64,000 nt of DNA, from positions 1 through 64,000 of the forward strand of contig MBPM02000031.1 of assembly GCA_001695595.3 (NCBI GenBank), in the 5' to 3' direction. How positions within the stretch are numbered: the first letter of the stretch is position 1; every line of letters starts with the position of its first letter. The notes under the pieces were generated by a model, which had not been told where the DNA came from, made no database searches, and worked only from the letters and a program-made list of their open reading frames with translations. Shown one piece after another: positions 1 through 10,970 of the stretch. The DNA is from Plasmopara viticola. Taxonomy: Eukaryota; Oomycota; Peronosporomycetes; Peronosporales; Peronosporaceae. A program made the translations under genes and the position numbers.

Positions 1-102
1 AAATCGTTGAAGTTTATGCACGGTTAACGATTTGTTATCATTAGATGTCGAAGCACTCGCTAGGTAAAAAGTGTGCGCTTATGACTTCCATGATGTAACA
101 AG
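1..102. repeat. Left-edge fragment of the tRNA-Ala array spacer
   Basis: Matches the spacer that precedes every intact tRNA-Ala in the array (compare 5,051-5,152) with only a base or two of difference. It shows that the array continues beyond the left edge of the window and that the LINE/LTR block at 176-4,368 lies inside the array. Confidence 0.9.
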
Positions 103-175
103 TGGACACTGGGGGTATCGATCCCCCTACCTCCCGCATGCGAAGCGGGCGCTCTACCATTTGAGCTAAGCGCCC
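103..175 (-). tRNA. tRNA-Ala (anticodon CGC), intact
   Basis: Read on the minus strand this is a 73-nt cloverleaf. The acceptor is GGGCGCT with AGTGTCC (7 pairs, including G3:U70, the alanine identity pair, and a second G:U at 5-68), with discriminator A73. The D arm is GCTC-AAATGGTA-GAGC. The anticodon stem is CCCGC/GCGGG with loop TTCGCAT (U33, anticodon CGC, reads GCG). The variable loop is AGGTA. The T arm is GGGGG-ATCGATA-CCCCC; A54 in the T loop is, from memory, also found in other eukaryotic tRNA-Ala. A run of five T lies 33 nt downstream. No intron and no encoded CCA. The 5' end abuts LINE sequence directly. Confidence 0.92.
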
Positions 176-3100
176 TTCGTGCTGCTTGGATTGGTTGGCT
201 CGACTGGGTGTCGTCGACGCCTGCCAAGTACTTCTTACCATCACATGCCGGAGACCATCTGGCACATAGCGTGACTTTCAAGTCGGGATCCCAACTGCAT
301 GGTAGAGGTTACTGGAAGTTTCCGCACCATCTGCTCGAATACCCGCTAGTGGTATCGGCAATTCAGCGCGAAGCTGATGAGATCATTGAAGCTTCGCGCT
401 TCGACGAATCCAGGGCGGATATGGGAGCAGTGGAAGTCGGACATCAAAATGCAGCTGCAGAAGTTGCAGAAGAAGCTCCGGGCTCAAGATTCCCAAGCAG
501 TTGAAAAATGCCCGCGTCGTGCTGGATCGCACGGCCGCGTGTCACCGAGCTGCTGCCCACGATGCTAATTGTAAGATGTACGAGGAAGCTATGAAAAACT
601 ACAAGGAGATAGTGACCCGGTCGAGCCAGTATCATCAAGACACTGCGTTCGATTTCCAAGCTGCAAACTCCGAGAAGTCGACAAAGCACTTTTTTCGACC
701 TTTGGACACAAGCTTGCGGCGAATCTCGATTGAGGAAGTCTTACTCCCGAATGGAAGTATCTCAACCAACCCAAACGAGATCAGCCTTCACTTCCTCGAG
801 CATTGGGGGTCGGAGATGGGTGACCCAGACAGTCAAACGGGGACAGCATCCCACCAGACAACACGATGCAACGTAAGCTTCTCGACTCTGTCGTTCGCAC
901 GCTATCGAGCCCGATAGGCAGGCTCTTGACAAGGACGTGAGCTCCATCGACTTGACAGAAGCTATCAAGCGCATGAAAACGACGTCATCTCCAGGTATCG
1001 ATGGCTTGACAGCGGGATTTTACCAAGTCGCACCGGATGTGTTTGGCCAGTGCCTAGCGCTGGTCTTCAATGATCGCTCAAGCGCGGGAACTGCTTGCAT
1101 CACAGCGCAAGTCGGCGGTGGTGCTGTTGCACAAGAAGGGTTCGCGTGCAGATCCAGGCAACTACCGACCGATCGCGCTCATCCCAGTCGATGTAAAGAT
1201 ACTTTCTAAGGCGCTGGCGTATCGGCTGCAGTCAGCTATCCCAAAATTGGTCCATACGGACCAAAAAGGTTTTGTCCGCGGCCGCTCGATTCACCACCAC
1301 GTGCGTTTCCTCGCTGATCTCCAAGACCTGGTGACTAGTAGAGCCGAAGAGGCGTACGCGCTATTCTTGGATTTTCAGAAGGCATTTGATCGAGTCAACT
1401 GGGATTACATGTTCCGGTTGCTTGAGCGTATGGGGATCGGCATAGGCTTCACACGCTGGGTAAAGTTGCTCTACACGGATCCGCTGCTCACCTGCTGATC
1501 AACGGCGTCATTCAGCCAGCGCTGCATCCTTCACGCGGAGTGAAACAAGGAGACCCTCTGTCCGCACTGCTGTTCATCTTAACGATTGAGCCACTTGGAA
1601 ACATGCTGCGCTCACACGAAGAGTACGGTGTGTGTCTGAACGACAACGATACTGCAACGAGTTTATTCTTCGCAGATGACTCGACGCTGATCGGAAGCTC
1701 CATCACAAATCTGCAGGCACAACTTGAGACTGTGGAGAAATATTGCCAAGGCTCGGGGGCGAGGCTGAACTTGTCAAAGTCGGTGCTGCTGGCTCTGAAC
1801 CGGAATCAAGACTGCCCGCACATGCCCGGTGTACGCGTCCTCGGACGCTCGGAGTCGGTCAAGTATCTTGGCATTCCTTTCAGCCAGTCACCCGTCGACG
1901 ATCGCATCCTCGTGTCGCTTGACCAGCGCTTTTATGAAGGCTTCAAACTGTGGTACCGTCGCGCTCGAACGCTTCGCGGGCGTCTCTTGGTTGCTCAAAC
2001 CATGGTTCTGTCGCGCTTATGGCACTGCACACAGCACGTGTCAATTCCGTTGGCGGTCGTCAAAAGATGGCAGTCGACGCTAAACCGATTTGTGCTGAGT
2101 CGCAAGCACGACCGCGGCGCGACACACATACAGCTGATTCCAAATGAATTTCTTTATCTTCGACGAGCGGACGGTGGATTGGTATTCCAAGTCTTGAAGC
2201 ACAGCTTAAGCGGCAACGCTTTGTGCTTCTGATGCACTTCGTAGCACAGGCTCGAGCGTCTACCGGACGTTGGTGGACGACTGCTAGTACAGAGTTATTG
2301 AGGTCAATCCTTCCTCGGTACAGCAAATGCCATGCGCTCGATCTGCTTACAATATCCCCACAGCGCCACGGCGAGATGATCAAGTGGAGTCGTACGTCGA
2401 CGTGGTGGAAGACAACTTGGACCTGGTGGCACCGCTCAAGCTGGGAAATGACGTGGCACGACTTGCCGTCCAACGAGCGCATCGACTATGCACTTTTCCA
2501 GCCGATCTGGTTTCACTCAGACGCCAGTCTTCACTACGAACAACGAATGCGTGATGGCACGACTTTGGCGCATCGGCGCTGCATTGGTATGGTGCCAGAG
2601 CCACAACGAAGCTTTCGGCTACACATTTCTCGCGTATTCGGTCTTCGGTCGCTTGCTGACTTTATGCGCGGTCAGTGCACGTGGCCGTCGCAAGTCGACT
2701 TCGTGGATCGACACATTGACTTTACGCTGAAGGACATCACGCCGGGTCAACAAATCAAGTGGCTACGCGTATTGTATAACGAGGCGACGCAGATCGTGGA
2801 TCGGCTAAAATCATGTGGAGCTGCTTTTTCGATATCTGCCAGAGGTAGCCCGAGATTGATACCATACGTCGGAGTTTTCAGCGACGAGAAGCTGCAATTA
2901 TTTCCTGCGATCTCACGCTCGGCGGTTCTGCGTATCGTATGGAAGCCAAAATCACCAATAAAGCCGCATCCGATGAAGGTCTATTGGGATAAATCGACGT
3001 CAGATTCATAAGAGAGCATGCAAAGCGAGGCAAGCGACTGCGGAAGGTACTGCTTCCAATCTTCGAGGACCTCCAGTTCAGATTGGCATTCCGACTACTG

Positions 3101-3650
3101 CCAGTCCGGTCGCGCTTCTGGTTTTTGGAGCACAAATACTGGCATTCGCACATGTGTGCGCGATAATTGTAATGCAATTGAGTCGGAACAACATCTGTTC
3201 TTTGACTGCTCGCTTGCGTCGGACTTGTGGCTACATGTGCTTGACATCGCGAGCAGGCTCTTCAACCAGAAGCCAACGTGGCTCGACATCGCGCTTGCAC
3301 GAAGGATGCGAGTGCGCGATGAATGGAAGGACCATGAGGCGGTCGCAGATGACGTATGGCATGTCCTCCGCGCAGTGACGCTTCATTTTCTGTGGACGGA
3401 TCGCAATCGGTGTTTGTTCGACGGGAGACAGCCTACGCCACCGATCCCGGCGCTACAAATGGTATTTACGACATTTGCGGCGCACGTTCGACACTTTTAT
3501 AGGCGCTTGTATGGGGTCGATGACAAGCTAACCTGAGCAAAATTGTGCGCAAGATGCAGTCCCAGCCGGCTTTCGGCAACTTCACTGATCTCCATCCGGG
3601 TATCACCAGTGTCCGCCAGACAGTCTAACTGGGTGTCCAAAAAAAAAAAA
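176..3650 (+). pseudogene. 5'-truncated, frameshifted L1-like non-LTR retrotransposon (LINE)
   Basis: Coding relics run along one strand but change frame repeatedly. 178-330 holds the C-terminal end of an apurinic-type endonuclease (LDW... and a DH motif near 256-266). 501-917 is a linker with an EKSTKHFF segment typical of L1 ORF2. 940-2,230 is reverse transcriptase: PGIDGL near 990-1,010, NYRPIAL near 1,160, FLDFQKAFDRV near 1,365-1,395, KQGDPLSALLF near 1,545-1,575, and the catalytic FADD at 1,669-1,680. About 3,150-3,210 is a zf-RVT-like zinc finger (CNAIESEQHLFFDC). It ends in A12 at 3,639-3,650. At least four frame changes and a stop at 3,009 make it dead. The 5' half, with ORF1 and most of the endonuclease, is missing, as expected of incomplete target-primed reverse transcription. 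No RNase H domain was seen. Confidence 0.88.
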
Positions 3651-3724
3651 TCCTTTCAGATAGCATGGTATGCTGTTTGGAGGGATTTTTGTCCGCCACC
3701 AGTTTTTTTATTCACTTTCGAATT

Positions 3725-4368
3725 TGCCGGCTAAGGCTCAAGCGTCCCAGCAACTCCAGTACTCGCCGGCTAAAAGTGGACTCTCCTCTGCGGACTGTGT
3801 TGTCTCCGGCTGCACCCGAAAGGGGGACGGGGGGCATGAGCCCAGAGGGAGTTCACTTAAATGCCGGCTTGAGGAAAGTCCCGGACCCCTCCATACTGAA
3901 GCTCGACTCGCCGGCTTAAACCGAGCTCTCCTCTGCGGACTGTGTTGTCTCCGGCTGCACCCGAAAGGGGGACGGGGGGCATGAGCCCTGAGGAGAGCCC
4001 GCTTTAGAGCCGGCTCGAGGAAAGTGACGGTCTGGAGGCGGAACGAAGCGACAGTGAGCTAGAGGACCAGTCGTGCGTTTCGGCGCCAGAGTGAACTACA
4101 CGTGCAGCCAGTTGGTACACACCTGGCTATATATATGCTGCACATATGGCCGAAGCACCAGCACTTAACTCGCAGTAGCTATCGAGAAATTTCGACCCGC
4201 GTGGAGGGTCCAGCACGCCATTTTCTGATTCAAAACAGGGCAAAATGTAGAACCGAAACCCTACACACCAACTTTACACTAGATTATGTACATTACACAG
4301 AATTAGTTCAATTAGATATTAGGTCAGGCAAGTTGATTAGTCAATCGTCTATAAAATTAATATAGACA
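3725..4368 (+). mobile_element. Probable solo LTR or LTR-like element
   Basis: A GC-rich stretch begins TGCCGG and ends near ATAGACA, so TG...CA ends are possible. It carries a TATATATA box near 4,131 after twin hairpin repeats, an LTR-like layout. No coding capacity. The five bases either side (gaatt, acttt) do not form a target-site duplication. The right boundary is uncertain because the last ~25 bp also resemble the tail of the array spacer seen at 29,350-29,380. Confidence 0.4.
3764..4031. repeat. Two tandem ~145-bp hairpin units
   Basis: Each unit starts and ends with GCCGGC and shares an identical central segment (3,781-3,842 and 3,926-3,987). The arms of each unit are complementary to each other: the first pairs AAGTGGACTC-type with GAGTTCACTT, the second AAACCGAGCTCTCC-type with GGAGAGCCCGCTTT. 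The arms differ between units while pairing within each is kept. Confidence 0.7.
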
Positions 4369-4639
4369 ACTTTAAACTGAGCTAAGCGCCCTGACAAGTT
4401 TGTGCATCCCACAGACAACACGTACTTCACTAATATAGTACTGAGCGAAACTAGAGAAGTAAGACCAAGAACTTTAGATGTTCGTATGGCTACACATATG
4501 ATAGTGCTGGTAGGAAAGAAAAAGAATTATTTTCTCAGAAATGTACTAAACACTTCTCAAGCTTTACCGGTTGGAAATTGGTTACCATACGATGTCGAAG
4601 CACTCGTAAGGCCATTTGAAGCTTTCATGATGTAACATG

Positions 4640-4712
4640 TGGATCCTGGGGGTATCGATCCCTCTACCTCCCGCATGCGAAGTGGGCGCTCTACCATTTG
4701 AGCTAAGTGCCA
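4640..4712 (-). pseudogene. Decayed tRNA-Ala, type B (reference copy)
   Basis: 73 nt, same cloverleaf outline and CGC anticodon loop as type A, but pairing is damaged: acceptor TGGCACT/AGGATCC has mismatches at 1-72, 4-69 and 5-68; the anticodon stem CCCAC/GCGGG has A30-C40; the T stem GAGGG/CCCCC has one A-C. No poly-T terminator lies close downstream. It could still be called by a tRNA finder at a low score. Confidence 0.85.
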
Positions 4713-5115
4713 ATTGGGGTGTAGACGGTCCAACAAAATATTTGCGACCCCGAACAAGATAAGAAAAGTAACAAGACGAAAAATCGATTATAGGTGTATA
4801 GAAGCTTAGCTAAGCCGAGAAGCTATAGGTTGAGTAATTTTTTTAATACATGACATTTTTAACTCAGCGAAGCGCTCTGACAGGCTAGTGCATCTCACTT
4901 AGCTTTTCACGCATACTGCAAACTCACACTATTCAGATAACGCGCATTTTCAAGAGTTTTACGGATCGCCGAGCAATACAAGATTAACGATTGTTTGACA
5001 CTTTAATGGCTACACCCATACCGGTGTTGGATTCTCGTATAAACGAACCAAAATCGTTGAAGTTTATGCACGGTTGACGATTTGTTATCATTAGATGTCG
5101 AAGCACTCGCTAGGT

Positions 5116-5120
5116 AAAAA
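5116..5120 (-). terminator. RNA polymerase III T5 terminator (example; recurs after type A tRNAs)
   Basis: The plus strand reads GGTAAAAAGTG, so the minus-strand transcript meets TTTTT 33 nt after the tRNA 3' end. The same run follows most type A copies; a few right-hand copies keep only T4 (for example 23,421-23,426 and 25,080-25,085). No equivalent T run follows the type B copies nearby. Confidence 0.7.
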
Positions 5121-5152
5121 GTGTGCGCTTATGACTTCCATGATGTAACAAG

Positions 5153-5225
5153 TGGACACTGGGGGTATCGATCCCCCTACCTCCCGCATGCGAAGCGGGC
5201 GCTCTACCATTTGAGCTAAGCGCCC
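5153..5225 (-). tRNA. tRNA-Ala (CGC), type A
   Basis: Identical to 103-175. Next type A gene starts 834 bp on. Confidence 0.93.
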
Positions 5226-5473
5226 TGACAAGTTTGTGCATCCCACAGACAACACGTACTTCACTAATATAGTACTGAGCGAAACTAGAGAAGTAAGACC
5301 AAGAACTTTAGATGTTCGTATGGCTACACATATGATAGTGCTGGTAGGAAAGAAAAAGAATTATTTTCTCAGAAATGTACTAAACACTTCTCAAGCTTTA
5401 CCGGTTGGAATTTGGTTACCATACGATGTCGAAGCACTCGTAAGGCCATTTGAAGCTTTCATGATGTAACATG

Positions 5474-5546
5474 TGGATCCTGGGGGTATCGATCCCTCTA
5501 CCTCCCGCATGCGAAGTGGGCGCTCTACCATTTGAGCTAAGTGCCA
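5474..5546 (-). pseudogene. tRNA-Ala type B
   Basis: Identical to 4,640-4,712. Confidence 0.85.
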
Positions 5547-5986
5547 ATTGGGGTGTAGACGGTCCAACAAAATATTTGCGACCCCGAACAAGATAAGAAA
5601 AGTAACAAGACGAAAAATCGATTATAGGTGTATAGAAGCTTAGCTAAGCCGAGAAGCTATAGGTTGAGTAATTTTTTTAATACATGACATTTTTAACTCA
5701 GCGAAGCGCTCTGACAGGCTAGTGCATCTCACTTAGCTTTTCACGCATACTGCAAACTCACACTATTCAGATAACGCGCATTTTCAAGAGTTTTACGGAT
5801 CGCCGAGCAATACAAGATTAACGATTGTTTGACACTTTAATGGCTACACCCATACCGGTGTTGGATTCTCGTATAAACGAACCAAAATCGTTGAAGTTTA
5901 TGCACGGTTGACGATTTGTTATCATTAGATGTCGAAGCACTCGCTAGGTAAAAAGTGTGCGCTTATGACTTCCATGATGTAACAAG

Positions 5987-6059
5987 TGGACACTGGGGGT
6001 ATCGATCCCCCTACCTCCCGCATGCGAAGCGGGCGCTCTACCATTTGAGCTAAGCGCCC
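5987..6059 (-). tRNA. tRNA-Ala (CGC), type A
   Basis: Identical intact copy; unit length 829, with the 5-nt spacer 2 deletion at about 6,480. Confidence 0.93.
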
Positions 6060-6307
6060 TGACAAGTTTGTGCATCCCACAGACAACACGTACTTCACTA
6101 ATATAGTACTGAGCGAAACTAGAGAAGTAAGACCAAGAACTTTAGATGTTCGTATGGCTACACATATGATAGTGCTGGTAGGAAAGAAAAAGAATTATTT
6201 TCTCAGAAATGTACTAAACACTTCTCAAGCTTTACCGGTTGGAAATTGGTTACCATACGATGTCGAAGCACTCGTAAGGCCATTTGAAGCTTTCATGATG
6301 TAACATG

Positions 6308-6380
6308 TGGATCCTGGGGGTATCGATCCCTCTACCTCCCGCATGCGAAGTGGGCGCTCTACCATTTGAGCTAAGTGCCA
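6308..6380 (-). pseudogene. tRNA-Ala type B
   Basis: Identical to the reference type B copy. Confidence 0.85.
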
Positions 6381-6815
6381 ATTGGGGTGTAGACGGTCCA
6401 ACAAAATATTTGCGACCCCGAACAAGATAAGAAAAGTAACAAGACGAAAAATCGATTATAGGTGTATAGAAGCTTAGCTAAGAAACTATAGGTTGAGTAA
6501 TTTTTTTAATACATGACATTTTTAACTCAGCGAAGCGCTCTGACAGGCTAGTGCATCTCACTTAGCTTTTCACGCATACTGCAAACTCACACTATTCAGA
6601 TAACGCGCATTTTCAAGAGTTTTACGGATCGCCGAGCAATACAAGATTAACGATTGTTTGACACTTTAATGGCTACACCCATACCGGTGTTGGATTCTCG
6701 TATAAACGAACCAAAATCGTTGAAGTTTATGCACGGTTGACGATTTGTTATCATTAGATGTCGAAGCACTCGCTAGGTAAAAAGTGTGCGCTTATGACTT
6801 CCATGATGTAACAAG

Positions 6816-6888
6816 TGGACACTGGGGGTATCGATCCCCCTACCTCCCGCATGCGAAGCGGGCGCTCTACCATTTGAGCTAAGCGCCC
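6816..6888 (-). tRNA. tRNA-Ala (CGC), type A
   Basis: Identical intact copy; unit length 830. Confidence 0.93.
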
Positions 6889-7136
6889 TGACAAGTTTGT
6901 GCATCCCACAGACAACACGTACTTCACTAATATAGTACTGAGCGAAACTAGAGAAGTAAGACCAAGAACTTTAGATGTTCGTATGGCTACACATATGATA
7001 GTGCTGGTAGGAAAGAAAAAGAATTATTTTCTCAGAAATGTACTAAACACTTCTCAAGCTTTACCGGTTGGAAATTGGTTACCATACGATGTCGAAGCAC
7101 TCGTAAGGCCATTTGAAGCTTTCATGATGTAACATG

Positions 7137-7209
7137 TGGATCCTGGGGGTATCGATCCCTCTACCTCCCGCATGCGAAGTGGGCGCTCTACCATTTGAGC
7201 TAAGTGCCA
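7137..7209 (-). pseudogene. tRNA-Ala type B
   Basis: Identical to the reference type B copy. Confidence 0.85.
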
Positions 7210-7645
7210 ATTGGGGTGTAGACGGTCCAACAAAATATTTGCGACCCCGAACAAGATAAGAAAAGTAACAAGACGAAAAATCGATTATAGGTGTATAGAA
7301 GCTTAGCTAAGAAAGCTATAGGTTGAGTAATTTTTTTAATACATGACATTTTTAACTCAGCGAAGCGCTCTGACAGGCTAGTGCATCTCACTTAGCTTTT
7401 CACGCATACTGCAAACTCACACTATTCAGATAACGCGCATTTTCAAGAGTTTTACGGATCGCCGAGCAATACAAGATTAACGATTGTTTGACACTTTAAT
7501 GGCTACACCCATACCGGTGTTGGATTCTCGTATAAACGAACCAAAATCGTTGAAGTTTATGCACGGTTGACGATTTGTTATCATTAGATGTCGAAGCACT
7601 CGCTAGGTAAAAAGTGTGCGCTTATGACTTCCATGATGTAACAAG

Positions 7646-7718
7646 TGGACACTGGGGGTATCGATCCCCCTACCTCCCGCATGCGAAGCGGGCGCTCTAC
7701 CATTTGAGCTAAGCGCCC
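7646..7718 (-). tRNA. tRNA-Ala (CGC), type A
   Basis: Identical intact copy; unit length 831, with a distinct spacer 2 allele (gctaagagaagc). Confidence 0.93.
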
Positions 7719-7966
7719 TGACAAGTTTGTGCATCCCACAGACAACACGTACTTCACTAATATAGTACTGAGCGAAACTAGAGAAGTAAGACCAAGAACT
7801 TTAGATGTTCGTATGGCTACACATATGATAGTGCTGGTAGGAAAGAAAAAGAATTATTTTCTCAGAAATGTACTAAACACTTCTCAAGCTTTACCGGTTG
7901 GAAATTGGTTACCATACGATGTCGAAGCACTCGTAAGGCCATTTGAAGCTTTCATGATGTAACATG

Positions 7967-8039
7967 TGGATCCTGGGGGTATCGATCCCTCTACCTCCCG
8001 CATGCGAAGTGGGCGCTCTACCATTTGAGCTAAGTGCCA
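7967..8039 (-). pseudogene. tRNA-Ala type B
   Basis: Identical to the reference type B copy. Confidence 0.85.
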
Positions 8040-8476
8040 ATTGGGGTGTAGACGGTCCAACAAAATATTTGCGACCCCGAACAAGATAAGAAAAGTAACA
8101 AGACGAAAAATCGATTATAGGTGTATAGAAGCTTAGCTAAGAGAAGCTATAGGTTGAGTAATTTTTTTAATACATGACATTTTTAACTCAGCGAAGCGCT
8201 CTGACAGGCTAGTGCATCTCACTTAGCTTTTCACGCATACTGCAAACTCACACTATTCAGATAACGCGCATTTTCAAGAGTTTTACGGATCGCCGAGCAA
8301 TACAAGATTAACGATTGTTTGACACTTTAATGGCTACACCCATACCGGTGTTGGATTCTCGTATAAACGAACCAAAATCGTTGAAGTTTATGCACGGTTG
8401 ACGATTTGTTATCATTAGATGTCGAAGCACTCGCTAGGTAAAAAGTGTGCGCTTATGACTTCCATGATGTAACAAG

Positions 8477-8549
8477 TGGACACTGGGGGTATCGATCCCC
8501 CTACCTCCCGCATGCGAAGCGGGCGCTCTACCATTTGAGCTAAGCGCCC
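8477..8549 (-). tRNA. tRNA-Ala (CGC), type A
   Basis: Identical intact copy; unit length 834. Confidence 0.93.
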
Positions 8550-8797
8550 TGACAAGTTTGTGCATCCCACAGACAACACGTACTTCACTAATATAGTACT
8601 GAGCGAAACTAGAGAAGTAAGACCAAGAACTTTAGATGTTCGTATGGCTACACATATGATAGTGCTGGTAGGAAAGAAAAAGAATTATTTTCTCAGAAAT
8701 GTACTAAACACTTCTCAAGCTTTACCGGTTGGAAATTGGTTACCATACGATGTCGAAGCACTCGTAAGGCCATTTGAAGCTTTCATGATGTAACATG

Positions 8798-8870
8798 TGG
8801 ATCCTGGGGGTATCGATCCCTCTACCTCCCGCATGCGAAGTGGGCGCTCTACCATTTGAGCTAAGTGCCA
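8798..8870 (-). pseudogene. tRNA-Ala type B
   Basis: Identical to the reference type B copy. Confidence 0.85.
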
Positions 8871-9310
8871 ATTGGGGTGTAGACGGTCCAACAAAATATT
8901 TGCGACCCCGAACAAGATAAGAAAAGTAACAAGACGAAAAATCGATTATAGGTGTATAGAAGCTTAGCTAAGCCGAGAAGCTATAGGTTGAGTAATTTTT
9001 TTAATACATGACATTTTTAACTCAGCGAAGCGCTCTGACAGGCTAGTGCATCTCACTTAGCTTTTCACGCATACTGCAAACTCACACTATTCAGATAACG
9101 CGCATTTTCAAGAGTTTTACGGATCGCCGAGCAATACAAGATTAACGATTGTTTGACACTTTAATGGCTACACCCATACCGGTGTTGGATTCTCGTATAA
9201 ACGAACCAAAATCGTTGAAGTTTATGCACGGTTGACGATTTGTTATCATTAGATGTCGAAGCACTCGCTAGGTAAAAAGTGTGCGCTTATGACTTCCATG
9301 ATGTAACAAG

Positions 9311-9383
9311 TGGACACTGGGGGTATCGATCCCCCTACCTCCCGCATGCGAAGCGGGCGCTCTACCATTTGAGCTAAGCGCCC
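9311..9383 (-). tRNA. tRNA-Ala (CGC), type A
   Basis: Identical intact copy; unit length 830. Confidence 0.93.
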
Positions 9384-9631
9384 TGACAAGTTTGTGCATC
9401 CCACAGACAACACGTACTTCACTAATATAGTACTGAGCGAAACTAGAGAAGTAAGACCAAGAACTTTAGATGTTCGTATGGCTACACATATGATAGTGCT
9501 GGTAGGAAAGAAAAAGAATTATTTTCTCAGAAATGTACTAAACACTTCTCAAGCTTTACCGGTTGGAAATTGGTTACCATACGATGTCGAAGCACTCGTA
9601 AGGCCATTTGAAGCTTTCATGATGTAACATG

Positions 9632-9704
9632 TGGATCCTGGGGGTATCGATCCCTCTACCTCCCGCATGCGAAGTGGGCGCTCTACCATTTGAGCTAAGT
9701 GCCA
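9632..9704 (-). pseudogene. tRNA-Ala type B
   Basis: Identical to the reference type B copy. Confidence 0.85.
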
Positions 9705-10140
9705 ATTGGGGTGTAGACGGTCCAACAAAATATTTGCGACCCCGAACAAGATAAGAAAAGTAACAAGACGAAAAATCGATTATAGGTGTATAGAAGCTTA
9801 GCTAAGAAAGCTATAGGTTGAGTAATTTTTTTAATACATGACATTTTTAACTCAGCGAAGCGCTCTGACAGGCTAGTGCATCTCACTTAGCTTTTCACGC
9901 ATACTGCAAACTCACACTATTCAGATAACGCGCATTTTCAAGAGTTTTACGGATCGCCGAGCAATACAAGATTAACGATTGTTTGACACTTTAATGGCTA
10001 CACCCATACCGGTGTTGGATTCTCGTATAAACGAACCAAAATCGTTGAAGTTTATGCACGGTTGACGATTTGTTATCATTAGATGTCGAAGCACTCGCTA
10101 GGTAAAAAGTGTGCGCTTATGACTTCCATGATGTAACAAG

Positions 10141-10213
10141 TGGACACTGGGGGTATCGATCCCCCTACCTCCCGCATGCGAAGCGGGCGCTCTACCATTT
10201 GAGCTAAGCGCCC
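10141..10213 (-). tRNA. tRNA-Ala (CGC), type A
   Basis: Identical intact copy; unit length 830. Confidence 0.93.
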
Positions 10214-10461
10214 TGACAAGTTTGTGCATCCCACAGACAACACGTACTTCACTAATATAGTACTGAGCGAAACTAGAGAAGTAAGACCAAGAACTTTAGA
10301 TGTTCGTATGGCTACACATATGATAGTGCTGGTAGGAAAGAAAAAGAATTATTTTCTCAGAAATGTACTAAACACTTCTCAAGCTTTACCGGTTGGAAAT
10401 TGGTTACCATACGATGTCGAAGCACTCGTAAGGCCATTTGAAGCTTTCATGATGTAACATG

Positions 10462-10534
10462 TGGATCCTGGGGGTATCGATCCCTCTACCTCCCGCATGC
10501 GAAGTGGGCGCTCTACCATTTGAGCTAAGTGCCA
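10462..10534 (-). pseudogene. tRNA-Ala type B
   Basis: Identical to the reference type B copy. Confidence 0.85.
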
Positions 10535-10970
10535 ATTGGGGTGTAGACGGTCCAACAAAATATTTGCGACCCCGAACAAGATAAGAAAAGTAACAAGACG
10601 AAAAATCGATTATAGGTGTATAGAAGCTTAGCTAAGAAAGCTATAGGTTGAGTAATTTTTTTAATACATGACATTTTTAACTCAGCGAAGCGCTCTGACA
10701 GGCTAGTGCATCTCACTTAGCTTTTCACGCATACTGCAAACTCACACTATTCAGATAACGCGCATTTTCAAGAGTTTTACGGATCGCCGAGCAATACAAG
10801 ATTAACGATTGTTTGACACTTTAATGGCTACACCCATACCGGTGTTGGATTCTCGTATAAACGAACCAAAATCGTTGAAGTTTATGCACGGTTGACGATT
10901 TGTTATCATTAGATGTCGAAGCACTCGCTAGGTAAAAAGTGTGCGCTTATGACTTCCATGATGTAACAAG

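Noticed and set aside
4010..4040. GAGGAAAGT next to GCCGGCT, resembling the RNase P RNA CR-I motif, and CTGAGGAG resembling a hammerhead core.
   Set aside because: The other conserved regions of RNase P RNA are absent, and the hammerhead GAAA/cleavage-site arrangement is not met; the first hairpin unit lacks CTGANGA altogether.
4402..4635. A 77-codon plus-strand open frame repeated in nearly every array unit (MHPTDNTYF...).
   Set aside because: It is conserved only because the units are near-identical. Where units diverge it is broken by small indels (near 18,583, 19,505, 25,628, 30,984) without sign of frame keeping, and it resembles no known protein.
4557..4757. A 66-codon minus-strand open frame in every unit, containing HLAQMVERPLRMREVEGSIPP.
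   Set aside because: This is read-through of the decayed tRNA-Ala, a known false-positive pattern; not a gene.
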